Source: Brachypterus glaber (taxonomy: Eukaryota > Arthropoda > Insecta > Coleoptera > Kateretidae). Taken from it: a stretch of DNA of 64,000 bases. A program made the position numbers and the translations under genes. Positions 53,401 through 63,391 of the stretch are shown here, one piece after another. The notes beneath the pieces were generated by a model. It made no database searches. It saw only the letters and a program-made list of their open reading frames with translations, and had not been told where the DNA came from. Numbering within the stretch: position 1 is the first letter of the stretch; each line of letters opens with the position of its first letter. The stretch lies in NCBI GenBank assembly GCA_958510825.1, contig OY294046.1, positions 3,162,001 through 3,226,000 of the forward strand. The letters are read 5' to 3'.

Positions 53401-56400
53401 TAACCGTTTTCGAGAAAAATTAATTTGAAGGTGAAATTCCACGGTTCGAGGAAAAAAAATTAAATACTAAAATGTTGAAAACCAAAATTTTAATGATGCA
53501 GGGCGAATGTACATTAAAAACTAAGAAAAAAACCTCATATACAGGTACTTCCAAAAATCAATCCTAATGGAGCTATGGTCTCCTAAATATGCACCATTTT
53601 TAAAGGGCTATGGTAGCTTTAAAAGCGTTTTTTCGACCTACATGTATGGAAACTTTTTTTCTTAGTTTTTGATGTAGAATAACATTGCATCATTAAAATT
53701 TTGGTTTTCGACATTTTAGTATTTAATTTTTCGTCCTCAGACCGTGAAATTTCACCTTCAAATTAACTTTTCTCGAAAACGGTTAATCCTACAGTATTAC
53801 AACAAGAGTACCTTTTTTATATATTTTGACCTGAGGAATCATATTTCAAAAATAAAATGGCAAAAAAGTTACACAGAAAAAAGTTTGGGACCAAAAACTG
53901 ATAAGGCCCCCCCGTTTCGCACACCCCTGGTTTAAATAAGTACGTGAAAATGACATACAAAGATGGGCCTTATTAGGATTAAATCACGTGCAAAACCTCG
54001 TTAATATATCTCAAAGGGTTCCTGAGCTATTAAATAAAAACCGATTTTTTTAGCCAATTTCAAAGGGGCGTAGCTCCCTTATGACGCATTTTTAGACATA
54101 TGTTTAAGGGAACTTTTTTTCATATTTTATCATGTAGAATCACCTGTTAAAATTTCCGACCCTATTTCAAATACACCCTGTATACATGCAAAACCTCGTC
54201 GCTCTAGCCTGATGAGTACCAAAGTTATTAATTAAAACATTGTTTTTAGTATAATTTTAAAGGGCTGTAGCTCATTTCGGGACCAACCTTTTTATGAACT
54301 TTTTATTGATACTTTTGGATGTAGAATCACCGCTTAAATTTTGGCATGTCAGTTACTGGTCACCATGTATAGCGTTTACACCTATAGATGGTGCCACTGT
54401 GTTGGGCAACTACCATTCTGGCCCTATGGAGCTCTCTACAACTAGAATTATGAAACAAAAGACGTCTACCCTATCTCTATCTCATTTGTGCTACACTTTC
54501 CAGCCAACCAAATAAATACTGTATTTGTTTTTCATACAACAAATACAGTATTTATTTGGTTGGCCGGAAAGTGTAGCACTGAGCGGCACGAACGAACATA
54601 GCTAATGTGAATCTGTAGAATAAGATAATTCTACTAAAATTTAGATGGCGCCAGTAATTTCTTTAATAAAAATAATACAGTTACACTTTTCGCCCGGCCA
54701 AGTAAATATTGTATTTGTTCAACAAATAACAAATACAGAATTTGTTTGGTTGGGTGGAAGTGGGTGTGTATGTATGTCTTCTATCCTTTTCGGGTAGAAC
54801 TTTTGTCCCTGTCTAATCTAACGGGAGAAATCGCCATTAAAGGCTGATGTTTCTAACAGAGAGTTTATGTGCAGAAACGGATGTTGCATCGCCACCACCA
54901 CCGCAGTCGTCGTCAGAGTTGATCAAGCCAGAGCCAGCGAAAAAGAAATACGTCGAGGAAATCAGAGAGGCGTTGGAAAACGACGGCCTGAACGATTACG
55001 AAGTTGTTTGGAACGATTTGCCCACGAAATCGAAAAACGCTGCTGCGACATGTCCGCTGTCTTGTTCGGGTAAATTCTCAACCTTGGTTTGTATATTACT
55101 TTTTTCCGCAAAATTAAAAATGAAAAAAAAAATGTTTTTTTTTTGTAACAAAATTTTTTAAAAAAATAATTCAATCTCTTAAAGAAAAAACGTAAAAAAA
55201 TAAAGAAAATGTATTTTTTACCCCACCCCAATTTTAACAAAAACAATTCCAGCCTAGAAATTTAGATAGGCAACCTATGATCCAAAATTGAACTCTTAAG
55301 CTCAAAGCGTTCTCAAGTTATCATGTCACAAATTTCCCAGACAGACCGTCAGACAGAATTCTATTTTCCCCGAGAAAAGTCTTGCGTCAGTAAAAATAAT
55401 TGAAAATATTTTATTGCTTTTTTTACGTTTTTCGGCTTTTTTATCAAAAAAAGATAATTTCCGTCTGTGGGTCTGTATGTCCGGTAAATTTGTGACAATG
55501 ATAACTCGAGAACGCTTTGAGCTAAAGAGTTCAATTTTGGAAAATAGATTGCTTATCTAAATTTCTAGGCTGGGAATATTTTTTGGTAAAATTGGGGTGG
55601 GGTAAAAAACAACTTTTTTTATTTTTTTTTTCGTTTTTTTTTTTTTTTTTAATTTGCACCATTGATTGCTTATTCTTAGTTGTAGACTTAGATTGTTTTT
55701 GGTAAAAATTGGGGTGGGGTAAGGGGATAAAAACATTTACAAAAAGAACGTTTTTTTTTTTTAGATTTTTTTTTTGTTTTTTACCCTGCCCTGCTACGCT
55801 AGAAAGCAGTAACTCCATTTGTCGCCTAGCGAAGTTTTGACGTCAACTCTGATGTAATACTTTGAAAACGCAGCTATGCGACAAATGGAGTTACTGCTTT
55901 CTAGCGTAGTAGGGCAGTACAGGGGAATAGTATATTCTCGCGGGACCGTCATACTCGCCTGCCGGCTCGTATGACAAACTTTCCGCTCGCGCGGAATATT
56001 GTCTATTCCATACGTGTTGTAGACTATACTTTTTCTTCGACTGCAAATATGAAACACTGTATGGCTGTAAACTGAGGACAAGGTTAAAAACAATGTTTTT
56101 TGTGACTCGACATTGTAAATGCAACAAAACACATATTTTTAAATAAAGCAATTAATGTTAATTAATAATTTTATCAAATCAGTAGTTAAAAAAGATTTTT
56201 ATTTAATTTTAGCACATATTTACAAATTATAATGCAAAAATTGAAGGTTATGTCAGATTGTTGTGACATATATAAGGTTTAAATATTTAACAATAGATAG
56301 AGCAGTTTTAATTTTTTGAACTAAATTAATAAAAAACTGGTCAAATATTAAGAAAAACTAATAAACATTACGTAATTTTAACGCAAAACTTTAAATTGCA

Positions 56401-59400
56401 TTAAAATATTCAAATTTTATGGTAAAATATATATATTTTTGCTAATTTTGCAACAGTTTTCTTTACTTTTATAAACAAGAGATGTCACTACATGTGCTCA
56501 TTCTAACACTTGATACGGAATATTCATACCGCATAGAGCTAGAATGGATTTATTCTGTGTTTGAAAAGTGTGTGTATTTTCTTACATTCTAAAGCAGTCG
56601 TAGAAAAAGTATTATTTTATTGGCAACAGTATTTTTTGACGAAAATCATCTATTTTGTAATAAGAACAATTTTCAGGGGACTCAGTTTGCAAAAAATCCG
56701 ACTGTTACACTTTTTGTTGGCCAAAAGACTGGTTAGCCGACGACATAAAGAGAATCAGAGTGATCGGTGTCAGTTACGACACGAGCCTTTCAATGTGGGC
56801 CTCCATGTGCCCCATGGAGTTGATGAAAACCACGCTGGAGGAACGCAGCAACGAGTTGTCCGATAAAATGATCAAAGCTGGCGTGGGCGACAGACCCATT
56901 ATTTGGGTGACACATTCCATGGGTGGATTGATTGTTAAAAATATGTTAGTTAAAGGTAAGTTTACTAATTAAAACTAAAACCAGTTGAACAGTTGACTAA
57001 TTTGAAACGTTATAAAATAGGAAGTTCTGTGAATAGGCAACCGTTAATACACCTGCGTGTTGCATAATTGATTAAAGTTTGAAAGTCTGTATCTCCAAAA
57101 CGTTATATTCTAAAGAGCTTTTATTTGAAATCTAATTTTTTAAAATCGGTTTATAAATGAGTTATTCTAAAAAAAAAAACATTTTAATGCGTTAAACGCT
57201 AATATCCCGAAAACAATATATTTTAAAAAAAATATTTTATTATATTTTTTGAGCAGTTTGAAAAAATCTTTCATTTAAGTACTAAATTAATAAATACAAT
57301 AACAATTAACTTAATTATGACCAAAAAACGCTAAAAATAGGCGTTTTATCCCATTCTTACCCCCTTACCCCCAATCGTTTACCCCCAAAATCTAATCAGC
57401 TCTTCGAAATATGTTAATAAATAATATTCAAAACTAGGTGAAACGTTGCAAGCGCCCTGTCAAAACATCGGCACTATTGTACACTAGAGCCATCTAGTTT
57501 GCAAATTTCAAACTAGGTGTGTTGTTTGATTTTAAATTCTGTATCTTTAAAACATTATATTCTAGCAAAAAACTGTATATAACATTTTCTATAGGGCTTA
57601 AAAAGAGCTTTTATTTAAAATATAATTTTTTGAAATCGGGTTATAAATATGTGAGATATGCTAAAAAAACCTTTTACTGCTTTAAACGCCAATATCTCGA
57701 AAACAATGCGTTTTAGGAAAACGTTGTTTATAACATTTTTTGACCAATTTAAAATTATCTTTTATATAAGTGCTAAATTAACCAAATACAATAATAATTG
57801 CCTTCATTATAACAAAAAACGCTAAAAATAGGTGTTTTACCCTATTTTTACCCCCTTACCCCCAACAGTTTACCCCCAAAATCTAATCAGCTCTTCAGAA
57901 TACGATAAGAAACAATATGCAAAAAACCGCAAGTCGATAACTCATGTAGAAACGGAGTTAGAGAGTTTACACCCAGACAGACGGACGCAATTTTTTTTAC
58001 TGATTTCGATTCAGGGAGGTGTAAAACGTCGATAAATGTGAAAAAAAAACAAGGTTGAAGATTTTGACTTTTCGGCGATATCAATACACTCTTAGTAGTA
58101 CCGATGTAATCTTAGTAGGTACAAAGTGCCGATATAATTCGGAGAATCAGTGTCCCACCCCTAACAATGGAAATACCCAGGGTATTATACCCTGGGGATT
58201 AAAATAAATAAGAAAAATCGATTACAATCGAACAAAAAACATTAATCCAACACCTTCATAGAAACACTTGTTTTTATTACTATTTTAAATATCAAAAGTT
58301 CACTCTTTTGCGTATTAATAAAACTTAATCTTTTGCTAAATTATAGATTTTTATTTAAAATTAAAGGGCGTTGAATAAAATTTAATTCTCAACTCGTGTA
58401 TTAAGTGATTTTATCCACTTAAGAATACCAGCCCACGCTCTTTGCGTGGATAAAATGCTATAGTAGACGCCACAGATATAAAAGATATTTTTTTAGCAGC
58501 CAACATTTTTTTATGGCGCTTGTCAAGATTTATTGGCACTACTCGTACAGTCACTATGTCTACTACATCCTCTACATACTTTTAAAATATAATAAAATTA
58601 ATTTAATTAATCTGTTTTGAATGTCAACATTTTACTATATCTTTGGCGTCTACTATAATTAATACATTAGCTAAGACAATAACTATTTTTTCAATTTCAT
58701 GCGTTTGGGGGCGGGCAACAAATGCATTCGTCCGAAAAATTGTCGTTTTCGTCCTTGTGTCATCATTTATTACTAACAGATAAGTATTTTCAGCTTTTAA
58801 TAGTGAGAAATCCGAATTGAAGAATATATGCCAAAATACAAAGGCCATAGTTTTCTACAGTACTCCTCACATTGGATCCAGACTGGCGAATTTGGGACAG
58901 GCCACTGCTTTACTGTTATGGCCGTCAGTTGAAGTGCAAGAATTAAGAGAGAGTGAGTAACCGATTTAAAAAACACTAGTAGAAATTTAACGTTAGAATA
59001 ACGTTTTTCTAATGTTAGAAAACTGTATAAAATTACGTTATAAAATATGTGCAAATTTTGTTATATTTATTTATAAAATAGTCATCTTTTTAGGTGGCCC
59101 TAAATATTTTTCGTGTAATATCCTGTTATACTTCGATAAATACGTTTACCTCTCAGAAAAACTTTATATTTAGTTAGTTAATATTTATTTATACACTCAG
59201 AATCTTAAAATATTTTTTCAATTATAGCACAGCGTTGCCAGACTTACTATAATTTTGATTTTTGTGGGATATTTTTTTAAACTTATTATAGAAATAATAA
59301 ATAATAATCAAACCTAGGCACATAGCTGTCTGAAATGAGTATTTTCTACTATAGCTTACGTATTAATAATGGAAATTTAAAAAATATTTAAAGTTAGAAT

Positions 59401-61391
59401 AAGGTTAGAAAAAGGTTAGAATTTAGTTCGGAAACTTACGTTAGATTTATGTATTTTATAACGTTTTTGTCAAACGTTAGTTTTTAAGATTAGATTTATA
59501 TATTTTATAAAGTTTTTGTATAACGTTTGAGACTAAATATAAAAATGTCACTAATCTAATGTTATGTTAAGTTAGATTTGTGTACTTTTCTACCAGGATT
59601 GCTTATTATAATAATAATTATTGATCGTAGGATAAAAATTGGAAATAATTTTATATTATTTTTAATTTTCTATAAAAAACATCTTTAGGTAATAGTTTTT
59701 GTCCTGGGACTATTAGTTTCCGAGATATAGCCATTCAAAAATCTTGTCACCTGTCTAAAATGGGTAACCATTTCAACTTGTTTTTCTTTTAGAATCTCCA
59801 AAATTAGTAAAACTTCATAAAGAATTTCTGAAAATGGTTACTGAAGTCCCCATGAAAGTAATCACATTTCTCGAGACCAAATCTACGGCTGTGACCGCCA
59901 TGAAATTTAATTTTTTGTTTGTGGAACCGCATTCGGGGAACCCTGGAGTCGGGGAATATTACGAAATCCCTCAGGATCATTTGGATATCTGCAAACCAAC
60001 AAATAGGTAGGGAAATAGAAAATAAAAGAATGTACTTAAACTCCGCGCATTATCTATCTGAGTTGATGGTCATTTGTTTCTTGTTATTTGGTTGGCAGAA
60101 TATATTTAGTTCCGTATGTAAGGTTTTCATCTTGTTTAAAATTTATTGTCAATCAAGACATTATTCTGACATTTATAAAAAAATCCAAATAATTTGCTTT
60201 AGCAAGAAGAAATAACAAGAAAAGTGCATAAAAAGAAAACTAAAGCATCAATCTATAAACATTTTGTTTAAATGAAGTAATATAATGCAGTGCTCTATAC
60301 ATTTTTGAAGTAAACACTATAACAGAGAATTTTTTGGTTAAAATAATACTGGTCCGTAATTTTATTCAGGTAATGTTAAATTTAAGTTTATAATAGCACT
60401 TTATGAATAAAAACTTACTTTTATTATAATTTTGAACAAAGTTTTACTTTTTAAACAGATTTTGTGATTATTTGTAAGACGTAAAATGACAGTCAATTTA
60501 ACCTAAATGTTAAAAATTGTCAAAAGCACAATGGGCTACAAAAATATTACTAAAAGTCATTTTTAAACCACTAATCATAGCTTCCTTGATCCAATTTGTT
60601 ACTCAGATAGAAAATGCGCCGAGTATATATGCAAAATAGCACATTTGCGCATGTTGTCGCGCAGAGAGAGGCAGATATGTACAAAACCTAAAGAAAAAAT
60701 AATTTAAATGTTTTAACGCGTCACGTGTTACTCGTAAAGGTATTCTTTGCCTTACTAGCCATTTCCCCTTGCCAAGGGGACCAGCCTGCCCCAAAAATAA
60801 TTTTTCGAGGAAAATTTAGCTCGGAAAATGTTTAAACATTTTAGTAAATTACCTCTCAAAATCGTCCACTTGGCAAATGTAACTCCACAGAATTTGAGAC
60901 AAATTTTCAATAGTGAGTGTTTGTTTTAGTCATAAGTTTTATTGAAGGATAAAAAACTTGTGGTAGATTTGACAAAATTTGGTTTCCTGTCCTTTTTTAC
61001 TCGGCCCGTCCATCTTAGTAGAAGAAGGGGGCGTTTGGCTTCGAAAACAAGTATTTCGGTGCACTCTCTCTGTCTCTTTCCTCAAATTTGTGAAGAGAGA
61101 GAGAAAGATAAAGGGAGATCATGCAATTATCATAAAATATAACTTATATGTATTTTGAACTTATTATTATTCATAGAATATATTTTTTATATTTTAGGTC
61201 TTCATTTTTATACCAAAGAGTTCTTCATTTGGTACATGAAGTATTAGCCCAAGGTAATAAATATTTTATTTTAGTTCGGCTTTATTAAACAAACAAAATT
61301 TTTAGAGGAACCTGAAAAATGCCTTAAATGTGAAGAAGACGAAAATGTGTCCAATGTTGATCCTAGAGACCATTATTCAGTCCCTAAATAA
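43934..61391 (+). CDS. SERAC1: SERAC1-like serine hydrolase, nine exons, first exon missing
   Basis: SERAC1 is a mitochondria/ER-contact protein that remodels phosphatidylglycerol and affects cholesterol trafficking. Exons: 43934-44447, 45638-45911, 47612-47863, 54860-55069, 56677-56955, 58794-58952, 59793-60006, 61198-61253, 61306-61391. All junctions are GT/AG and keep frame, giving about 680 residues plus an unidentified N-terminus (human 654). The N-terminal half is helical/armadillo-like. The alpha/beta hydrolase domain begins DVDVIFIHGLLGGVFYTW (exon 3), and the nucleophile Ser is in WVTHSMGGLIVK (exon 5), the lipase GxSxG-type elbow. FYSTPHIGSRLA and HLDICKPTNR, with the conserved His, follow. 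Exon 4 carries a proline-rich linker (PPPPQSSS) absent from the human protein as I recall it. AATAAA at 61411. Confidence 0.92.
44707..45620 (-). mobile_element. Helitron-like family A, copy 6, interrupted
   Basis: Hairpin end at 44707-44744, GTCTGTCTG near 44835, body to 45346, then a 228-bp insertion (45347-45574), then the usual end AATAGTGCCGATG to CATCTAG at 45620. Confidence 0.85.
45347..45574. mobile_element. 228-bp insertion inside a family A copy
   Basis: Splits the canonical GTGTACAATAGTGCC junction. The insert is AT-rich, with no clear terminal repeats beyond AA at both edges and no similarity recognised elsewhere in the window. Confidence 0.6.
45638..45911 (+). CDS. SERAC1: SERAC1 exon, armadillo-like region
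   Basis: Acceptor TATTTTTAG lies 17 bp after the end of a family A transposon. Encodes HIGTIIDHESSMELRKFVQS to SREVLYKTG, donor ACAG|GTGAGG. Confidence 0.9.
46150..46472. repeat. Repeat R, copy 1
   Basis: Shares GCTACGCGGGGGTTATTATT, CTGTCACTTGTCAAATTA-type and AAGCTGGTAATTGTCTTATT segments with 63820-64000, in inverse orientation. Internal inverted segments flank AATTAACCTGCGAGGCGTC. Confidence 0.75.
46799..47334. mobile_element. Harbinger-like MITE family G, copy 4, with nested repeat H
   Basis: GGGAACGATCAAGTATTACG and complement with TTA duplications. Repeat H (about 46876-47260) interrupts it within TGGTAT, with GTAT duplicated. Without H the element would match the 143-bp copy at 16916. 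Confidence 0.88.
46876..47260. mobile_element. Repeat H, copy 2 (nested)
   Basis: Starts CGACACTCCCATGCAACAAG, ends TTGCTTGGGGGTATCG. The clean insertion into a known MITE defines its ends; copy 1 at 33246-33620 is about the same length. Confidence 0.85.
47612..47863 (+). CDS. SERAC1: SERAC1 exon, start of hydrolase domain
   Basis: Encodes WIGLLSKWVKHEDIRISIPA, then DVIFIHGLLGGVFYTWRQ, the HG oxyanion-type motif of the lipase fold. Donor TTTG|GTAATA. Confidence 0.93.
48003..48436. mobile_element. MITE family K, copy 2
   Basis: TTATTCCATCAATCTATTTT and complement as terminal repeats. Contains internally inverted CGGGCTGCTGGCCCTCTTCA and complement. Longer than copy 1. Confidence 0.8.
48781..48930. 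repeat. Palindromic repeat family F, copy 2
   Basis: Matches 4235-4436 (CCACGGGTCTGTAAAAA, GTATAACAGCTATTAATCAT), with an internal deletion. Confidence 0.7.
49501..50675. mobile_element. 1175-bp foldback element, copy 2, TA target site
   Basis: Same length and ends as 1641-2815; CACGGTG and CACCGTG termini are perfect complements and flanked by TA. In SERAC1 intron 3. Confidence 0.9.
50862..51593. mobile_element. Related foldback element, 732 bp
   Basis: Arms contain GGTCCGGAAATGAGCCCTAA and its complement (TTAGGGCTTATTTCCGGACC). Ends CAGCTTGTTCCAGAA and GATCACCCTG flanked by TA. Related in design but not in sequence to the 1175-bp family. Confidence 0.8.
52486..52524. repeat. Terminal fragment of family G MITE
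   Basis: Reads TTTGCGTTACGTAATACTTG then AACGTTCCC; only one terminus is present, next to the foldback at 52528. Confidence 0.7.
52528..54367. mobile_element. Foldback element split by a nested 1174-bp foldback
   Basis: Left arm 52528-53006 and right arm 54181-54367 match the two arms of 50862-51593 (AAATGAGCCCTAAGGGAGCT; GGCATGTCAGTTACTGGTCA). Between them sits the foldback at 53007-54180. Confidence 0.85.
53007..54180. mobile_element. 1174-bp foldback element, copy 3, nested
   Basis: CACGGTGTATTTGAAATAGG to CAAATACACCCTG, TATA on both sides. The loop is in the opposite orientation to copies 1 and 2, so this copy inserted in reverse. Confidence 0.9.
54424..54840 (+). repeat. Repeat family J, copy 2
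   Basis: Complement of 6536-6955, including the palindrome CAAATACAGTATTTATTTGG (54539-54558 region). It ends about 20 bp before a SERAC1 acceptor. Confidence 0.8.
54860..55069 (+). CDS. SERAC1: SERAC1 exon, variable proline-rich linker
   Basis: Acceptor TTTCTAACAG after a 7.0-kb intron. Encodes ESLCAETDVASPPPPQSSS to ATCPLSCSG. Poorly conserved insert between the HG motif and the YTFCWPKDWL block; phases match on both sides. A repeat ends about 20 bp before the acceptor. Confidence 0.8.
55786..55915. repeat. Long hairpin, 36-bp arms
   Basis: CTACGCTAGAAAGCAGTAAC then TCCATTTGTCGC is mirrored by GCGACAAATGGAGTTACTGC then TTTCTAGCGTAG, spacer about 55 bases with TTGACGTCAA. Family E copy 4 follows directly. 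Confidence 0.85.
55920..56610. repeat. Family E repeat, copy 4
   Basis: Same sequence as 28966-29690. Ends about 65 bp before the acceptor of the SERAC1 catalytic-serine exon. Confidence 0.8.
56677..56955 (+). CDS. SERAC1: SERAC1 exon with catalytic serine
   Basis: Encodes CYTFCWPKDWLADDIKRIRV, then ISYDTSLS-type block (VSYDTSLSMWASMCPME) and GVGDRPIIWVTHSMGGLIVK, which holds the nucleophile Ser. Confidence 0.95.
56996..57432 (+). repeat. Family A, diverged subtype, copy 7 (truncated)
   Basis: Interior matches 5820-6290 (TTTGAAACGTTAT, GAATAGGCAAC, ATACACCTGCGTGT-type). Both ends are missing and copy 8 joins it directly. Confidence 0.7.
57433..58135 (+). mobile_element. Helitron-like family A, copy 8
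   Basis: Starts CTAGGTGAAACGTTGCAAGC; ends in a degenerate hairpin with a repeated CCGATGTAATCTTAGTAG segment. In SERAC1 intron 5. Confidence 0.8.
58794..58952 (+). CDS. SERAC1: SERAC1 exon, FYSTPHIGSRL block
   Basis: Encodes KAIVFYSTPHIGSRLANLGQ and WPSVEVQELRE. Acceptor GTATTTTCAG, donor GAGA|GTGAGT. Confidence 0.93.
58974..59598. repeat. Repeat I, copy 2 (inverse)
   Basis: CTAGTAGAAATTTAACGTTA to GTACTTTTCTACCAGG; inverse complement of 33742-34564 with a shorter interior. Starts about 20 bp after a SERAC1 donor. Confidence 0.8.
59793..60006 (+). CDS. SERAC1: SERAC1 exon, conserved His region
   Basis: Encodes KVITFLETKSTAVTAMKFN and YYEIPQDHLDICKPTNR, whose His aligns with the catalytic His region. 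Donor AATAG|GTAGGG; a 583-bp repeat starts 35 bp later. Confidence 0.93.
60041..60623 (+). repeat. Repeat T, copy 1 (inverted pair)
   Basis: CTCCGCGCATTATCTATCTG to GAAAATGCGCCGAGT: has its own short terminal inverted repeats. The reverse complement lies at 61831-62415. Confidence 0.9.
61198..61253 (+). CDS. SERAC1: SERAC1 penultimate exon
   Basis: 56 bp encoding SSFLYQRVLHLVHEVLAQ, matching the FLYQRTLQFI block of vertebrate SERAC1. A 52-bp intron follows. Confidence 0.92.
61306..61391 (+). CDS. SERAC1: SERAC1 terminal exon
   Basis: Short acidic, Cys-containing tail EEPEKCLKCEEDENVSNVDP ending SVPK and TAA. The tail is lineage-specific. Confidence 0.85.
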
Positions 61392-61410
61392 AAAAATATA
61401 ATATATGACC

Positions 61411-61416
61411 AATAAA
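61411..61416 (+). promoter_or_regulatory. SERAC1: SERAC1 polyadenylation signal
   Basis: AATAAA 19 bp after the stop codon; another AATAAA overlaps the stop at 61387-61392. Cleavage probably falls near 61430-61440. Confidence 0.6.
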
Positions 61417-61497
61417 AGATGCCCAATGTAGTACTACAAAAACTTTTTACTGCTCTCTTTGTGGTCACGTAATTTTTGTGAAATCTACTTTTAATGT

Positions 61498-61634
61498 ACC
61501 CTGGTGAAACATAACGTTAGAACGACTTGACCTAACGTTCGATAAATGTGGTTTGAATGTTAGATGCATAACGTTAGGGTCTAACGTTATAGTAACGTTT
61601 ATTTCAATTATCTAACATTAAATTTCTACTAGGT
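61498..61634. repeat. Repeat I, short derivative, copy 3
   Basis: CCCTGGTGAAACATAACG to TAAATTTCTACTAGG, only 137 bp, rich in TAACGTTA motifs. In the SERAC1 3' flank. Confidence 0.65.
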
Positions 61635-61830
61635 AGGGTTAACGGTTCCTCACATCGTATAACTTTATATTTTCTTAAGTTTATACTGTACTGATTTATT
61701 TGTGATGTAAATATAGCATTTTTATTACTTGTGAATATAATTTTAAATTTATGTTTTTTTTTACCGGGTTCTGACGATACCAATAATTAATTGGGCTTGT
61801 CTCGCTTATTTCTACAAATAAATATATATA

Positions 61831-62415
61831 CTCGGCGCATTATCTATGTGAGTAACAAATTGGATCAAGGAAGCTATGATTAGTGGTTTAAAAATGACTT
61901 TTAGTAATATTTTTGTAGCCCATTGTACTTTTGATAATTTTTAACATTTAGGTTAAATTGACTGTCATTTTACGTCTTATAAATAATAACAAAATCTGTT
62001 TAAAAAGTAAAACTTTGTTCAAAATTATAATAAAAGTAAGTTTTTATTCATAAAGTGCTATTATAAACTTAAATTTAACATTACCTGAATAAAATTACGG
62101 ACCAGTATTATTTTAACCAAAAAATTCTCTGTTATAGTGTTTACTTCAAAAATTTATAAAGCACTGCATTATATTACTTCATTTAAACAAAATGTTTATA
62201 GATTGATATGCTTTAGTTTTCTTTTTATGCACTTTTCTTGTTATTTCTTCTTGCTGAAGCAAATTATTTGGATTTTTTTATAAATGTCAAAATAATGTCT
62301 TGATTGACAATAAATTTTAAACAAGATGAAAACCTTACATAAGGAACTAAATATATTCCGCCAACCAAATAACAAGAAACAAATGACCATCAACTAAGAT
62401 AGATAATGCGCGGAG
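61831..62415 (-). repeat. Repeat T, copy 2 (inverted pair)
   Basis: CTCGGCGCATTATCTATGTG to AGATAATGCGCGGAG. 585 bp against 583 bp in copy 1, with few differences. Between SERAC1 and COG7. Confidence 0.9.
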
Positions 62416-62809
62416 TTTAGAGATATATTTTTTTAATTTTACATTTTTTTACATTTTATATGAAATGCTTTTAATATATTTATGAAGAAGAAATGCTTTT
62501 AATATATTTACGAAATACGTAAGAAAACTACTATGGTCCATAATATGGATGGTCCAAATAAAGATGTAGAAGTAAAGAAAATTTTGGAAGATTTTTTTGT
62601 AATTATATTTAACTATGGTATAAAATACTTTCTTGTAAAGTCCCAAAACGACTTTAAACCTTTAAATAAATAAATAAATACTACCACTTTTTTATAAAAC
62701 ATATAATTATTGTTTAGTACGGTCCTGTTCATAAACCATATAGCCAAAGCCGGCTCTGTGTGAAAAAGTTGACAGTCGTTTGTTATGACGTTGCAAACTT
62801 AACCTCAAA

Positions 62810-63391
62810 ATGGTAAGTTTTTTCAAAATTTTATAGAAATTTTACTAAAATTAATTATTTTTAGGATATAAGTTCATTTTCTAAAGATACTTTTGATACA
62901 AAAGCATGGATAAACGACATATTAAGTAGCGACAACAGCAAAGAGGTTAGTTTTAAAAAATCAAAATTTTACCCTGTTTCTCCGAGTGTTTTTTCTTTTT
63001 ATTAGAATATCGGCTAAATTTCTCGCAACTCCGGCTCCCGAGAAACTTAACTTTTTCGTCTGGTGTGATAACCATTTAATTTTTTAGCCAAATCATACAA
63101 TGTCCCTTGTAATGAAGCTACAGCTGTACGTTCAACAAGTAAACAACTCTTTGGAAGAAACAAGCCAGCAAATTTTGGGGTCCTTACCAAAAATTGTTCG
63201 AGACACCCGGAATTTGCAAGATGAGGCTCTACAACTAAAAGAAAAAATGGCTTTGGTGAGAAAAGAAATCGAGAAAATAGAAAACGATACTGGGAATACA
63301 ATTAATACTATAGAAAAGTTGGATTCTATTAAAAATCAGTTGAATTTAGCAAAACAGGGGCTGCATGAAAGTGATAATTGGACAATGTTAG
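62810..63391 (+). CDS. COG7: COG7, conserved oligomeric Golgi complex subunit 7, N-terminal part
   Basis: COG7 belongs to lobe B of the COG tether that captures retrograde vesicles at the Golgi. Exons: ATG 62810-62812, 62865-62945, 63088-63391; phases 0, 0, then 1; the gene continues past the window. The protein begins MDISSFSKDTFDTKAWINDI, like vertebrate MDFSKFLADDFDVKEWIN. It continues with LVMKLQLYVQQVNNSLEETS and a coiled coil with heptads (LKEKMALVRKEIEKIENDTG), to LHESDNWTMLG, like the LQEADKW block. Introns 1 and 2 are 52 and 142 bp. The start codon is the last triplet of exon 1, with GTAAGT directly after it. Located about 1.4 kb after SERAC1 on the same strand. Confidence 0.93.
62865..62945 (+). 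CDS. COG7: COG7 exon 2
   Basis: 27 codons, acceptor TATTTTTAG, donor AAAGAG|GTTAGT. Carries the conserved FDTKAWIN motif that follows the start methionine. Confidence 0.92.
63088..63391 (+). CDS. COG7: COG7 exon 3
   Basis: Acceptor TTTTTTAG, donor GTTAG|GTAAAA. Encodes the first long coiled coil; ends one base into a codon. Confidence 0.93.
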
